A DNA stretch of 64,000 bases from Dromaius novaehollandiae (lineage: Eukaryota > Chordata > Aves > Casuariiformes > Dromaiidae), in assembly GCF_036370855.1 (NCBI RefSeq), contig NW_026991456.1, positions 3,100,001 through 3,164,000 of the forward strand. Direction: 5' to 3'. Every line of letters begins with the position of its first letter. Position 1 is the first letter of the stretch. The notes under the pieces were generated by a model. It worked only from the letters and a program-made list of their open reading frames with translations, was not told the DNA's origin and did no database searches. The position numbers and the translations under genes are program-made. Positions 1 through 13,460 of this stretch are shown in pieces.

Positions 1-75
1 TAAATCCATGTTGACTCTTCCCAGGCACCTTCTTCTCCTTCATGCACCCAGAAATGTGGTCTGAGATGAATCGTT
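1..75 (-). repeat. Possible CR1-type LINE fragment (RT region)
   Basis: Read on the minus strand, this edge sequence resembles the region of CR1-type LINE reverse transcriptases where a short basic stretch is followed by Ser-Gln-His-Gly-Phe. It runs off the window, so only a few codons are visible. Weak call based on family resemblance. Confidence 0.25.
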
Positions 76-1775
76 CTATGACACACTCCTCACCAAAGTG
101 AGGCTGAATGGCCTGCAGCTGCTTGAGTTGTCCTTGTGGCTTTTTTTGAAGATGGGCGCAACATACTCCTTTTTCTGGTTATTGGGATCTCCCTTGATGT
201 CCACAACTCTGACCGGACAGTGCTGAACAGAGATACCTGGAGCATAGCTGTGGTGCAAAGTTAGAGCTGCATGGTTGCTGCAGGGCATCAGCTGATGGGC
301 ACTCACACACCTCAGCTGAGATAAAGAAGAGTTTGGGCAGAGTGCATGTGACAAGTGTGCCAATATACATCACTTAATTTCTTACCTCTCTGAATCTTTC
401 TCTCACTCTTTCTCTGACTCTCCTTCTTGCTTTTGTCTTAGAAATCAATCTCAGTCTCACAGCTATCTCTCAGTTGACTCTCAGCTATCCGCCAGGGATG
501 TGATTCACAAACAGCAGTGAATCTGGGACACCTTCCCTATGGAAGCACCTTTGGGAACAATTCATCCCTGTGTAGGTGGGGTGAATCACTGACTCATCCA
601 TCCCAGGAACTCCCTGGGCTGTCTAGATGGCTGCCTTGGCCATCTCCAACTCACTGTAAAAAGTCTATTTTGCAGCAGGGAATTATCAGGGACATAATTT
701 TGTCTGACCCCAGTGTTATGAAAGCCTGAAGAGGAGGAGTGTGCAAAGACCTCTGTCTTGCAGACATGGACTTCCCCTGGGCAGGTACTCAGGCATGTAT
801 CAGGTGTTTACCACAAGCACGTGCTTGACCATAGTTCCACACAACCTCAGTCCCCACTCACCCTTGGGGCACTTGTCCATCACAATGCTGAACCTGAGCG
901 CTCAGCTGTAAATCCTGAGGTTCAGGTGCTGTTTTGCTGCAGGAGGGCAGCCCAAATGAGCTCAGAAATTGAAACTAAGGAGGAAAAGTTGTGTAGGAAA
1001 CAATCTTTCCTCTCCTTTTCCCTTCCTCCCTGTGCAACAGTTTTCTTCCTCATGTTGCTTGGATGGTTCAGGTACCACTTCTCTGGCATTCACTTTTTTC
1101 CCCTTCCTTCTCTCTCAAGTTACGTAACTGCTTATAAGTATCCTCCCTAACAGTCCCTTTATACTCCCTTCCAAAACTGAGCTAGTAACTCCTGACTACT
1201 CTTTGTCAATGGAAGGAGATGGACTGTCCAGTGCAGAATCGTCTTCTCTAGAAGCACGTGTTTTAGGGAGTTGAGACCACTAACTCCTTTCAGTGCCCAT
1301 CTTTCTTCTGTGAGAAGAAACAGCCTGTGGCATGATGTGGCTATTTTTGCATGATGGAGCTTTTTCTCTCTGGCACATCTGCCTGTTGCTTGAGAGCAGA
1401 AGGATCTGGCCAACAGCTATGCTGGCTATTACTAGGAATAACTTCAGGCACAGTAGGCTACATATCAGCAGGTGAACATTCTCTTTTAATCCACAGAGAG
1501 AAATAGGCATCTCAGTGGAGCAACTCATCTGTCTAATCAGAGGAGGTTCCCCTAGGATGAACAGTTTTGCCCTCCCAAAGAACCTGCTCCTGTTCTTTTG
1601 CTAGGAATGGAGCCCGTAAACCAAACACGAGTTCAGTCAGATGAGTGGAAACCTCCATGTTGTCTCTGACAGCAACAGCTTCACAATTCCTTTTTGCCAC
1701 AAACACAGAAGTGCATGCTCTTTCTCTTAGGTTCCCTTCCTGCTAATTGGGGAGAAGAAGGACCTGCAGCACTAT
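76..1775. other. Intergenic, no supported gene
   Basis: Open frames here are short, carry no recognisable domain and overlap on both strands. AT-rich spacer upstream of the first olfactory receptor pseudogene. Confidence 0.5.
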
Positions 1776-2734
1776 ATGGAAAAAGAGGAATGGGACAACT
1801 AGACAGCTCCAGTGGAGTTCCTCCTGCTGGGACTGGGTAATGTACCAAAGCTTCACATGCCTCTCTTCCTCCTCTCTCTCATGATCTACATGGTGACCAT
1901 GTTTGGGAACATCCTCATTGTTGTGCTGGTGGTGGCAGACAGGCATCTTCATACCCCCATGCACTTCTTCTTGGGGAATTTCTCCAATGTGGAAATCTTC
2001 TACACCTCCATCATCCTGCCCAGGCTGCTGGCCAGCTCCCTAACTGGGGACAGAACCATTTCTGTTCATGGCTGCATAACACAGTTCTATTTCTTTGGCT
2101 GTTTTGCAGTTACTGAGTGTTACCTGCTGGCCACACTGTCCTGTGATCGGCACTTGGCCATATGTCAGCCCCTACTCCATGCAAGCCTTGTGAACTGGAA
2201 GGTGTGTCTCCAGCTGGCGGCTGGGTCTTGGCTAGCAGGATTACTAATGTCTACAGTAGTCACAAGGTTATTTTATCAGTTACAGTTCTGTGGTCCCAAT
2301 GCAATTGATCACTTCTTCTGTGATTTTACCCCTTTGCTAGAGCTCTCCTGCAGTGACACCACAGTGCTTACACTGGTTGCTTTCCTAATCTGCTTTCTGG
2401 ATGTAGTCTTCTCTTCCCTATTCACTCTGGCATCCTATGTCTGCATTATAGTTGCAATCCTGAGGATCCTGACCAGTATGAGGAGGCTTTCTCCACCTGC
2501 TCCTCTCACCTCACCCTGGTCACTGTTTTCTATGGGACCATCATCATTGTTTATCTGATGCCCAGATGAGCCCCGCTGAGACACCTCAATAAAATGCTAT
2601 CGTTTTTCTACACAATCCTCACACCCATGGTCAACCCACTCATCTACAGCCTGCGGAACAGGGAGGTCAAGGGGGTTCTTGGAAATGCGTTCAGGAAAAC
2701 TCTGGCCTACACACAGAGCTCATATGAGTTGTGA
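1776..2734 (+). pseudogene. Olfactory receptor pseudogene, class II, OR11A-like
   Basis: A seven-transmembrane odorant receptor of the rhodopsin-like GPCR superfamily, which would act in the cilia of olfactory neurons. The single-exon coding span is about 319 codons, the usual OR length. Visible hallmarks are the GN motif in TM1, HTPMHFFLGNFS before TM2, a DRH-LAIC variant of the MAYDRYVAIC motif at the end of TM3, the [16 protein letters not shown] stretch in the second extracellular loop, and [12 protein letters not shown] in TM7. It is broken by a TAG at codon 9 (1800-1802) just after the initiator ATG at 1776, a frameshift near 2475-2490 between TM5 and TM6, and a TGA near 2567 after TM6. 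TM6-TM7 are read in the shifted frame to the natural TGA at 2732-2734. The DRY to DRH change is a further sign of decay. Subfamily assignment is by resemblance; class II OR is certain. Confidence 0.9.
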
Positions 2735-5700
2735 TCTACCAGGAATAAACTGACCTAGCATGGCACACCTGGAAATGCATATTCTGTGTATCAGGTGTAG
2801 CTTTAGAAGTGCAGGATATTGAGAATTTTGTGGAATGGGAAGGGGGAGAAAGGAATAAACGTCTTAGAGGAATATAGGCCTGGTACAGAAGAGTGCAAAG
2901 ATGCACTTGGCTTTCTTCTTTCATTAAAATAAACATAATTATGATCCTGGAAGCAGGAGCTCTTGAAATGTTTTAGCTTTCTTTTTATGTGAAGAGAATA
3001 AAGGAATTTCCACTGTAATGTGAACTCCTTGCAGGACCAAGCATTGAAGTATTTTCCTGTCTGTGGGTTCCTGAGATGGTAGCTCTCTCCCTCAGCTGTA
3101 CATCTTCCCAGCGTAGAGGTCTGTATTTCAGGCATTAATGTTAGCTACTGTTCTGTTCAGTGAAGAGCGACAGTTTGACAGAGCTGACTGCACCCATGCA
3201 TGTGCCTCCTATGAGTCAGGACGGCCTCAGGTATGCCAAATAGGGGTGTGGGCAGGGGTCATAGAGCCGGGGCCTAGTGAAGAGGTCTGCTAGGGACTGA
3301 GGAGAGAGGGGGGAAATGGAAGCAGAAATGAGAAATGCACAGGCATCTGAAAGTGCTTCCAGCACTCACGTGTGGCAAAAGGCACTCCTGCTTGTGGTTG
3401 AGGACATCAGTGAAAGCCTGGCTGTGAGTCAGTCCATCCTGAGGTCAGTGCCTAACACAAGCCACATGCAGCACCTCATTCCTTCCACAGTCTGACCAGG
3501 GAGCCAAGGGCATCAGATCAAGTGGAGAAGACTCCTGGATTGTCCTGTTGCCCTGGGGAGATGAGCCCATCCCTAAAGCCTCACTCCTGTGCATGCCTAG
3601 AGCGTGTCCCTCACTTGGCTCTCAGCACCTGGGGTGGCCTTCTGAGGAGATATGGCTATTATGTGCAGAGCCACAGACATGATATCAACAGAAGCTGATT
3701 GTAATTTGGTCACCAGAGGCAGGGCCTGACTTAATCTTTCTCTGAGCTTTTGTTCTCAATCAGCCTCCCAACATCCTGTGTTCCCTCATGCCTGTTGCAC
3801 CTGTTCTGAAGTGGGAGAAACCTTACTCTTAAGGGGCTGTTTTCTCTCCCATTGCCCAACTAATTTGAGGGATGGCATTCCTGTACATGTCTTGGATACT
3901 TCAGGGCATCTCCATATTGTCAGGGATGAGTGGGCAACTGAATCAAGGCTTTCCACTGAACATGTCTACATCTGAGAAGGTGAATCCCATTCCTCCTGTT
4001 CCCTCAGGTTTCTTGCAGTGGGAAACTGTGAAAGCTGGTCTGATAGTCTCAGGCCCTCTAAAAAGTTGTAGGATCTTCTTCAGAGGAAAGGTCTTATCTG
4101 GGTCTTATTTTCCCAATACTTTAAGCAGAAATCATTACTTCCCCCTGCTTTCCTTTGCTTCATTTACCCCCCACAAACACATTTTAATTACTCATTTGTT
4201 CCCTGCCCACTAACATAGCTCTTATGAACTGAGGCCTTGCATTTTCTTCCTTTCCTACCCGTAAGCCTCTCTCTTTACTCCCACAATTCATGCTTACCAT
4301 GGCCTCTGAAGCTTTCTTCATCTTTCTTTGCTTCCCCTCATCTGAATTCACAGATGAAAGCATGTTTGTTTTTTGTTTGTTTTTTAATAACTGAACCATC
4401 CTGCTGCAGTGGGAGATGAAAAAACAAGGGTGTTGATAATAAAGAAAGCTTTCCTAAGAGTCACGTCCCATAGCCAGAAGGATGAATATGATATAACTTT
4501 AGAGTGACAGAAATTGGTCATGAAATTCTGGGTACCCTTAATTCCCTGAGCATATAACTATAATCAATGTGTAAATTCTCTAGGTGGCATTCATCGACCT
4601 TAACATCAGATATTTGAAATACTGATCTGTAAGTCTTGGCACAGTGATATTGGCTCTGTTACGCACTTCAGAGCAGTATCTGCAGAGGATAATTCAGCCT
4701 CTGAAAACCAGTGTCTCAGATGCCACTGGAAGTGGTTTCATCATTCCAGGATTCCTTTTCCTCTGCACAATAACTTTGTATAGGGATTGAAAGTGGGGAC
4801 TTCCAGCAGCAGCATGGGATGGGGGTCTCAAGCAGAAGCACAGTGAGTTCTTGACACACTCTGACCCCCGCCAGACTAGGGGAGTGATCGATCACACGGA
4901 GCTCACTTGGGACAGTAATGGGCTCGGCTTGACTGTCCTTGAGTGGGTGCTATCTTCCTTTCAGACAGAAATAATGAGCACCAGCAGGTGCAGGCCAAGC
5001 TTCTCTCTGATCAGTAATGAAGTATGTGAGCATGGATATTCCTGTATGAAGCAACCATTCCCCATTTCCTGAAGAGCTGGACTTCAGTCACCTCCTGCAT
5101 CCCAGGGTGAGCTGAGCATGTGAACAAGATATTCTTTCTAATGAGGTGCACAGGTTTCTGCGGAATGAGAAAGAAAGGGAAATCTGGAAAATACTATAGT
5201 TGAAAGTGGTATGACAAAGAAAAGAACTTGAGGTGTAAGAGATACCAAAGTGATACCTGAGGAGAAAAAGTATGAGCCACATAGCTTGCTTTTCTTTGAG
5301 GGGATGTGTTGGACCCAATGACCTCCACAATAAAAAAAAACATTTCCTTGAGTATCCCCAAATTTAATTTCTTTTTAAGAGTGAGTCCCCTGCTATTCAC
5401 TTCAACAAACTTCTATGATCCAAATCTCCGCTGGTTAGAAAGATTTCACTGATAGTCAGAATCAGCCACATCAGAGAATGATAAATGCTCTTCTAAGATG
5501 GACTCCTGAAACAGGTAGGATAAATCCCTCTAAGGAGATGTGGAGATGGTGGTACCTTGTCATGGACTTGGGAGGGACCTGAGGTAGCAGGTGAAGCTGA
5601 GGTGACTTTGACACAAGAGGCTCTGTGAATTCATATGTGTAGGTGTTCAAGGCCATTTGAGGACGTCCTGCCTGGCCTCAAACTGCCTCCCTGAAGGGCA

Positions 5701-8700
5701 CAGGTTTTCTGTATGTGATGTATACATGCACAGGGCACCTGGAATACCACTAGATGCCTGCAAGAGGTACCATCCAACGGAGCTTCCTCTTTTAGCCTGC
5801 CTTCACACCCAGTGAGGCATTTCTAGAGGGATACAACTCACCTTAAGTGAAATCTCTAAATTAGCTCAAATGACTTGTATCCAACAGTAGATGTTTCTCT
5901 TCACTAACTACAAAGGAAGCTCAGGGAGAGACATCTCTATGGTAGCCATCCCAAGTTAGGTAACTGAGTGCCCCTAGCTCTGTTCTTCTTGGTCCAGAGA
6001 ATTCCTTGACCCTTCTGTGGAATCACTCCATCTTGACTTCTTGACTTCTGCATGAGGCAGAACTCTACACAAACTCCCTCTTCTCCTTTCCCCTCCTATC
6101 AGGCAGAAATTCATCTCTCCTTTTGCTTAAACAAACAGGCAGTTACTGAGGCATAAAAAAAAAATTGCAAATTATTCCTGCCTTCTCCACTTACACTCTA
6201 GATCATCACCTTTTCTCTCAAAAGCATGATCCCTTGTGATGTCCCATAAAACTCCAAACAATAGCACACACCAGAAGATAAGCCATCCAACAGCAGGACA
6301 TGGAATGCCAAGGAAGTCTTACTGCTGTTAAGGATCTGGAGGTCAAGAAAGTAGGGAAAGGATATGTGGAGTGGAAATTGTAAAATAATTTAGGAGAATG
6401 ACTTGAAAAGAGGTCAGAGACAGCAATTGTTCTGGCTTGGAGGGCTGGTAAGGCCAGGGGAGTGAGGTCTCTTCCCTCTAGAAAGCACTGACTCAGACTG
6501 GGAGCATGAGGATACTGCATGGCTTTAAGGTCCGGTCAATGGACCCCAAGACTTTCATTCTTTGTGGAGCACCTGTGAATGGGCCATATAAGCTTCTGTT
6601 ATAGTCAATGGAGACCAACTGCTTAAATACAGGCATTTATGAACCATCTAAGATTTAATCAGCTGGTTCTGAGCCAGAAGTGTCTGTTGTCTTTTCTTCC
6701 ATCCCCATGCAGGCATCTAAAATATCCTAGAATACTAAAAAATAGTACTACATGGCCATGTTTCATCAACTAATCACTTCCCTACATTTGTTCAGCAAAA
6801 ATGCCCTGTAAGCTCTGTGGACACTATTGGTCAGATCACTGCTGGTTATAATGAGAGCTCAAATCACTTGCATTGCAGACACTTCAGCTTTGCTGTCTGG
6901 AGCTGAATCCCACTGCTGCACTGCAAATGTTCACATCAGAGTTAGTGTCTGCTGCCCCTTCACAGTCAGGGTAAAAAGAATGGCACCTGCAGAAGATGAT
7001 GAATTTAGGCAGTTTAGACTTAGCAATGGAGGGCTCTCCATTTAGTAACGCGTACCTGTCTCTACTTGACTCTAGAGAGACCACAGTTTAGACGAGAAAG
7101 GTAAAATAAGTATAGTGGAATCTGATCCAGAAGTTAATTGCTTGTCTTTTCAAGGAACAGTTCAGAAAAAAAAATGTAATCTCATTTTATTTACTGTTTG
7201 TATCTAGAAAAACTAATAGCTATCAACAAATCATACAGTCTGACATTACCCATGCAGCAGAAAAGACTAGATTTTTGTCATAGCTACTGGCATCTGAACT
7301 GCCTGATGAAACATTTTCACCTATACTTTTAACATTTTAATGACAGATTTATAAATACTTCTTTTAATCTAGTGAGGCAAGGTGTGTAAGAGGCAAGCTT
7401 TTTGTTTTTGAGGCCAACACTTACAGAAGTCAATGCTACTTAAATATGGAGGATTGCCTTTTATTGCACCTCCAAATAGACAGACATGGAAATAATTTCA
7501 TTTAATCTTCGGCTTTTTGATATAACTGATTTAAACAACTTTAACCCTAAATGGGTCATCCAGTCTCTCGCAGTCACTGGAGAGAGACAGAGCTACTGGG
7601 GCTTGAGTCATCCCATCCCTAAGGTGAGGATGCCTCTGAGATTCCACCTCCCTGTGGCTTCTGCAGAGCAGCTTAGGCTGTATGGCTGTGTATTAGGTGA
7701 CTGGACTTCGGTAAGATGAGTGCACCAACTGATACCAAAAGCAACATTCTTCAGTGTTAATGCACCATGAACCACAAAGCATCTGCTCACTATGGGCGGA
7801 CAGTGACATAGCTAAAGCTAAGGCAAGGAATAAATAGTAAGATAACTGAAGAGAAGAAGAAAGCATCAAGAGAAACAAGGTGGAATAATACATAGATGCT
7901 AGCATCAGGTGGGAGTGAGTGAACAGCCACCAGTTAGTCCAAGTTTGCAGTGACTGAAAATAAAGGTCTTTGCCGGTTGATTTTACCAGACTGTCTCATG
8001 ACAAAAACAAACAAACAAACAAACAAAAATCAGTAAAACAAGACCTTTGGGGAATTGTGAGCCCTTGGGGGGGGGGGGAATCATTTTCAAGGACAGAAAT
8101 TGCTAGAAAGATTTTGTCAAAAGGACAGCACAGATAAAAACAAAAAAAAGAAAACCAATTAGGTAATTGATTCGGGTTTTGTTTCAACAGACTTTTTGTC
8201 CTCAGCAACTGTGTGTTTCATGTGAGACACCTCATTTCAAACATACCATGTTTAAACATTGGAATCTCCCAAGTAATGATACAGTTATGACACTAAAGAT
8301 ACAATATGACCACTTAATAAAGAATGATGCAGCACTCTGAGGAAACCATAGCTTTTATTTCAATGAGAAAGCACATTTGGAGAAATATAATAATGAATCA
8401 TCTCTTTGAAATCATGCATTTCTCTTTCAGTTAAAGTTTTCCCAGAAAGTTTTTTTTAAAAAAAAGGAGGGAGAGAGAGGAAAAGGGAAAGAGGGTTCTT
8501 AATTACCTTATGTATTGAGATTTTAAAAACTACAAAAATACTGTAATATATAAAGCCCAATCAATCTGTCTCTTCCAGTGCTGCAGGGTACTATGAAGGC
8601 AGATTCTACTTTTTTTTTTTTAATGCACCAATCAGTCCACAGCTACAGAGACAATTCATATAGCTTACAATGTAAACCAAACTATAACATTTAACTGATG

Positions 8701-9641
8701 TGAAAAAAGGTTGGGGGGGGGGGAAGAAACTTCAGGAGGGGTCAAATCTAATCGATTTAGAGGTGTTTAGAGGTTCATATTTCTCTCCAGAGTCCCTAGT
8801 AATTCTGATCTTCCATATCTTTAAGCTCTTAGTTTGCACCTTATCTGGAGTGAGCCAATTAGTTCTGTTAATGGAAAAATCAGGGTGCAGAAAAGAAGAT
8901 GCCAGAATTTACACTCTGCAGACAGAATGGATGCAAACCAGTCAGCATCACTTGCTCAGGTACTCTGACTCAGCCCCTGGAAGACATCACAAGAACAGAA
9001 GTGTAGCCTAAGGCACACCTGATGTGTGCAAGAGACTCAGCCAGGCTGAGTCTACAATTAACAGACAGAATTCACCACTTCCAGAGGCCAGGTCAATGCA
9101 CCTATCCCAAGCTGTGCTGAATGACTGTGTGGAAATATCTTTCTTTCCACTCGCTCTAGCAATAGCTCGTGGTAATCTCAAATACAGACACATCCTTTGC
9201 AGTGGCTAAAGCTAGGTGAGATGAATCCTGAACACCACAGTTCTTTAGAGAATCGGATTCAGTTGTCCACATGCAGATGTCTTCTGCTTTTTGAGATGCC
9301 CTAAGGAGCCCAAGATATCTGTGTAGTTGTGACAAGGGACTTTGGGAGACTTGTTCCTTTCCAGAAGGGCAGGTGGAGGTCAACTAGGATATGCTGTGGC
9401 ATCTGAAATGGCACTAGCCCCCATGTGACTGTGACTGGAATTTAGTCCCTTATCAATACACAGTAGAGTTGAGAGAATGATTCCCGTCATTCTCATGTAG
9501 ATACCACCCAGCTGCTTACCTGAATCATACTCTAAGCACCACTGAATCTCATCCAAGGAGTCTAATCTAATCTGGCTAGTTTATCCATATGAACGCAAAG
9601 GTCCTGCTCACATTTTTCAAGGATTGACTGAGTAACAGTCA
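2735..9641. other. Intergenic AT-rich spacer without supported genes
   Basis: About 6.9 kb between two OR pseudogenes. Open frames are 60-113 codons, without domains, and scattered on both strands. Local low complexity includes a CAAA-type run near 8006-8028, a G run near 8070-8080, purine-rich sequence at 8455-8495, a T run near 8611-8621 and a G run near 8710-8722. I see no tRNA, rRNA or conserved exon. Confidence 0.5.
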
Positions 9642-10999
9642 TCATGAAGCTCGTGGGTTTCCTGCCCCCTTAGTCATCACCAGGCCCTTGTGCAAAGCAT
9701 TTTTCAAGGCCTCTTTCATTTGTTCGTTCCTTAGGCTGAATATGAATGGGTTTAAAAGAGGTGTCACAATACTGGAGAACACAGTATTTTGTTGAGATGC
9801 ACAGAGGTCACCTGGAAAGGCCTGGCATAGACAAAGATAAAGATGCCAAAACCCAAGGAAACAACAGTGAAATGAGAAGCACAAGTCACAGATGCCTTCT
9901 GCCTGTCCTGAGCTGATGGGATCCGGAATATGGTAGAAATAATGTAGGCATAGGAGACCACAGTCAACGCCAAAAAGCCAAGGAGCAGGACCAAGGACAC
10001 CACAAAATCAATCAACTCAGTAAGCTGGATGTCAGCACAAACAAGGTATAATAAAGACGCACTGTCACAGAACTAGTGGTCGATTACATCGGGACCACAG
10101 TATGGCAACCAGGCTTTCAGAACCAGAGACAACAGAATCATGATAAAGCCACCCACCCAGGAGCCCAAAACAAGTTGACTGCATACCTTGCTTGTCGTGA
10201 TGCTGGAATACCTCAGTGGGTTACATATTGCCACATACCGGTTGTAAGGATGAGGCCGGGGCACCGCCTGGACTCCCAGCAGGGACGGATACACAAACAC
10301 AAGGCATACGATGGTTGATATGGAGCATTTATTACCTCTGTGTCTGAATGGGGGTTCCGCGGCATTTTCCCGATCGAGGCACTGCTGAGCGTCGGTCCAG
10401 GGTGAGGAACACCGAGGGGGGGCACTAGATGAAGTTTTTACGTACCATACACATGCGCAGTAAGCATGTTGAGCTCATTGTTATTCTCGATTCAAAGCCC
10501 AGGTGCAGCGCCACCCTGGCACAGGCTCAACTATGTGACTATCGGTCAATATGCCCTGTTGATGCTCCTTTTCCCACAGAATGGTCTGGCTAGCTTCCAT
10601 CGCCTATCTCCTTGACATTCTTCTGCACTTTCCCATATACTGGTCATAGGACATGACAGCAAAGAGGATGAAGTCATGTGTGACCATGAGGAAAAAGAAG
10701 TAGAGCTGGCTAAAACAGCCAGCAAAAGAAATCGTTTTCTTCTCTGACATGAAGTTTGCCAGCATTTTAGGAACCACAGAGGAAGTCATGGAGATCTCAA
10801 TGAAAGACAGGTTACTGAAGAAGTAATACATGGGTGAATGGAGATGGCAATCAGTGTATACCAGGACAAGGATAAGAGTGTTTCCCAAGACGGTCACTAA
10901 ATAAATAAGCAGGAACACAAAGAGGAAGAGGATCTCCACCTCATGGATGTTAGGAAATCCCATTAGGATGAACTGTGTCACAGATGTCACATTCTCCAT
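9642..10999 (-). pseudogene. Olfactory receptor pseudogene, OR6-like, split by an insertion
   Basis: The initiator ATG is at 10999-10997 and the frame opens MENVTSVTQFILMGFP, a typical OR N-terminus with an N-glycosylation site. TM1 (GNTLILVLVYTD), the PMYYFFSNLSF motif and TM3 up to AVMSYDQYM read continuously to about 10,640. An insert of about 0.4 kb follows. The gene resumes near 10,245 with NRYVAICNPLRY, VCSQLVLGSW, LPYCGPDVIDH, then TM5-TM6 (KASVTCASHFTVVSLGFGIF) and TM7 (TPLLNPFIFSLRNEQMKEAL). Lesions are the insertion in the DRY region, a TAG just after the DVIDH motif (about 10,072-10,074), and a frameshift near 9,800 before TM7. The combination NPLRY, SQLVLGSW and CGPDVIDH points to an OR6-type receptor. 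Confidence 0.9.
10248..10632 (-). mobile_element. LTR-like insertion inside the OR6-like pseudogene
   Basis: Sequence unrelated to the receptor interrupts the DRY region. On the minus strand it contains an AATAAA polyadenylation signal near 10,325 followed by roughly 75 bases to its end, as expected for the R-U5 end of a retroviral LTR, plus a GC-rich upstream half. The receptor sequence encoding Y-x-x-Y-x-x-x-C is present on both sides (10,227-10,250 and 10,624-10,647), with several differences. That is either a long, decayed target-site duplication or part of a receptor duplication. No internal coding sequence. A solo LTR is the best guess; a non-autonomous element is the alternative. Confidence 0.5.
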
Positions 11000-13039
11000 C
11001 TCTGTGCATTCTCTGTCATGGGAAAGAACAACAGAGTAATGTAGAGTGTTGAATATTTTCTCAGGTGACATCTAGTAAGTTTTGGACATCCTGATTTTTA
11101 AAGAGAAGTCAAGTCCCTACACATAGGTATTCAGGGTCAAGTTCATCACACCTAACTTGGACATCTGCACCTTCTGAGTTAGTCATCTAGTACCATTTTT
11201 TGATGCTGCCTAGACCTCCACAACTATAGAAAGGCCCTGGAATGACCAGGTCAACCTAAGACATCTGTCTTTTGAACTGAGATTCATCATGTCTGACTTA
11301 AGGTGCTCGATTTAGTTGCTTATAATTAGGCAGCCAGTGCCATTTGAGATGTCTCAGACATCCCCACAAAGCTAAAGTCTTAAATGGCTGGAGATCTGAA
11401 TGTGTCAGCAACTGAATGGAGCCTGCAGGTGCCCACCTACAGGGTACAATCAGTAGTGCCTAAAGGGCCATTCATCTATTCTTGTCCAAAAATACACCTT
11501 GTCCAAAAATAAAGGCCTACTTTGGTCTGTTTTGGCAATAACTTTTCTAGAGATGGAATATATCCCATTTCAGCTCCTTGTCTAATCAAACAGGAGAGGA
11601 AGCCATCCCTAAAATGTGATTCAGACCATTGCACTCTGCCTCTCTCCATTGACAGTTGAGGAATGGAAGATGACAACCTTTGTGAAACAGTCATCACAGT
11701 TTGGTGCCACCAATCTTTGCCATTGCTCTTTGCTTAATATACAAAGGTGACATAGGTAGGTCCTTGTTGCAAAGCTGCCTCCATTTCTCTGTAACCATCA
11801 CTCAAAATTACCATCAAATCATAACACAAGAGGGACTCTTCTCATCTGGCATTTTCTGCACCTGAATTTCATATCCATGCACACTCAAATGGCTAGAAGT
11901 AGCATATTCAGTGTCAATACCTTTGTTCCTTTGACACCTCATATGTTTCTTTTTGTTTTCTTGCTGAAGACAATTGCGTCTGAATTACTGAAATGAGAGC
12001 CTCAGTCATGGTAACCAAGAGGAAGATTGTGGAGACAGAGAGAAACGAGATTCTACATTCCTACTCAATGTCGTAAGACCAGAGGGAGAGAGATCTAGCT
12101 CACCAACAGGACATATGCAAATAAACAAGTGCATGGTGCATTGACTGATAGGGATCATAGTCTTAGAATCAAAAGGCATTCACACTCAAATTACTGGAAG
12201 AATTATGGATATCTTGCAGACTTGGCTAAGCTGTTATCAGCTGAATGAGAACTGAGCAGTGATTTCCTTGCTCTGAATAAGCCATGGACGATTCCAACCA
12301 GAATGCAAAACAATTAATAAACATGAAACCTCCCAGGGAAGGAGTTCCAGAAGCCAGTGCGTGGCAGAGGGGCAAAAGACTTCTTTTTTCTTGTAATGAA
12401 GAAGGTTCATTTCACAAAGGGCCAGTAGTACTTGCTAGCTGGTCTGAGAAATGCCAGAAAGAAAAATAATTAGATCCTTTCTAAGAATTTAAACCTCAGA
12501 GGCTTCAGTTTGCAAAAAAAAAGAAAAAAAAAGAAAGAAAAAAGAAAAAAGAAAAAAAAAGACCACCTGGGGGATTTAGATAAGCAAGCCTCACGTTAAG
12601 TTAACAACAGTTGGACTTTTTTATCTTCCTTCTCCAAGACTTGATGTCTTCATGCCAAACCTGAGAAAAATAGCATTTCCCAACTCAGTCAGCTCAAAGG
12701 TGACTTCAGAGGTTCTGTTCCTCACAAAGACCACAGTAATTGGAGAATTCATCTCATCTCCTCTGATATGGCGTGTCGTATGAAAGTTTCCAGACCAGCT
12801 GGTCACTAATGCCTTCCCTGGCATGTTGCATGACAATATCTGGGGACACTTGAGAGTTCAAGTTTATTGGGACAGCACTGCAGAACAAACCTGAGTGAAG
12901 GCTGCCAAGCAGGCTGGAGTGAGCCCTGTATGCGCTCATGTTTTTCTTCGGAGGGATATGGCTCTCTCGCTTCAGAAAAAAAGCCTGAAAGAGGGCTGAG
13001 AATAGCACATCAAGGGAATTTGTTGCCCCCTGTTAGTCA
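11000..13039. other. Intergenic, no supported gene
   Basis: No recognisable exon. Contains a simple purine tract of GAAAA-type units at about 12,513-12,562. Confidence 0.5.
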
Positions 13040-13460
13040 GGGACGGTGAGGCCATAACTTGACTACTGAGTCTAGGGCCCTCCAATTCAGAGGAGATGAG
13101 GCAAAACATGGTTCCGGGCCTCCAGCACAAGTCCTGTAAAGACAAGTTAAGAGAGTGAGAATGAGACTTGTTTAGTCTGGCAAAGAGGAGGCTAACGGGA
13201 GGTCTCCCAGGTGCCTTTAACTATTTCAAGGACAGTCACAAAGATGACAGGCTCAAAATCTTCTTGGTACTGGCAAACACAACAGCAAGGAGTAATGCCC
13301 ACAAGTTGCAGCTTGGACAGTTCAGAGAGGACATCAGGAAAAAGAGGCACTCATTAGAAGGGTTATGTAGCACTGGAGCAAGTCACCCAGAGAGGGTGGG
13401 AGGTTGGATTAGAGACTTCTGGAGGTCCCTTCTAAACAATATTTCCATGGTGTGATGATT
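13040..13460 (+). mobile_element. CR1-type LINE, 3' end (5'-truncated)
   Basis: The frame at 13168-13455 begins with a Phe-Ser-Leu-Ala-Lys-Arg-Arg block and continues through a basic region to a Trp-Arg-Ser-Leu-Leu tail. This is the C-terminal style of CR1 retrotransposon reverse transcriptases in sauropsids. The last bases (AGAGACTTCTGGAGGTCCCT region, 13,411-13,430) match the characteristic CR1 3' end. The copy is severely 5'-truncated, as is usual for CR1, and there are stops just upstream of 13168. It inserts in the intergenic spacer and has no coding capacity. Confidence 0.6.
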
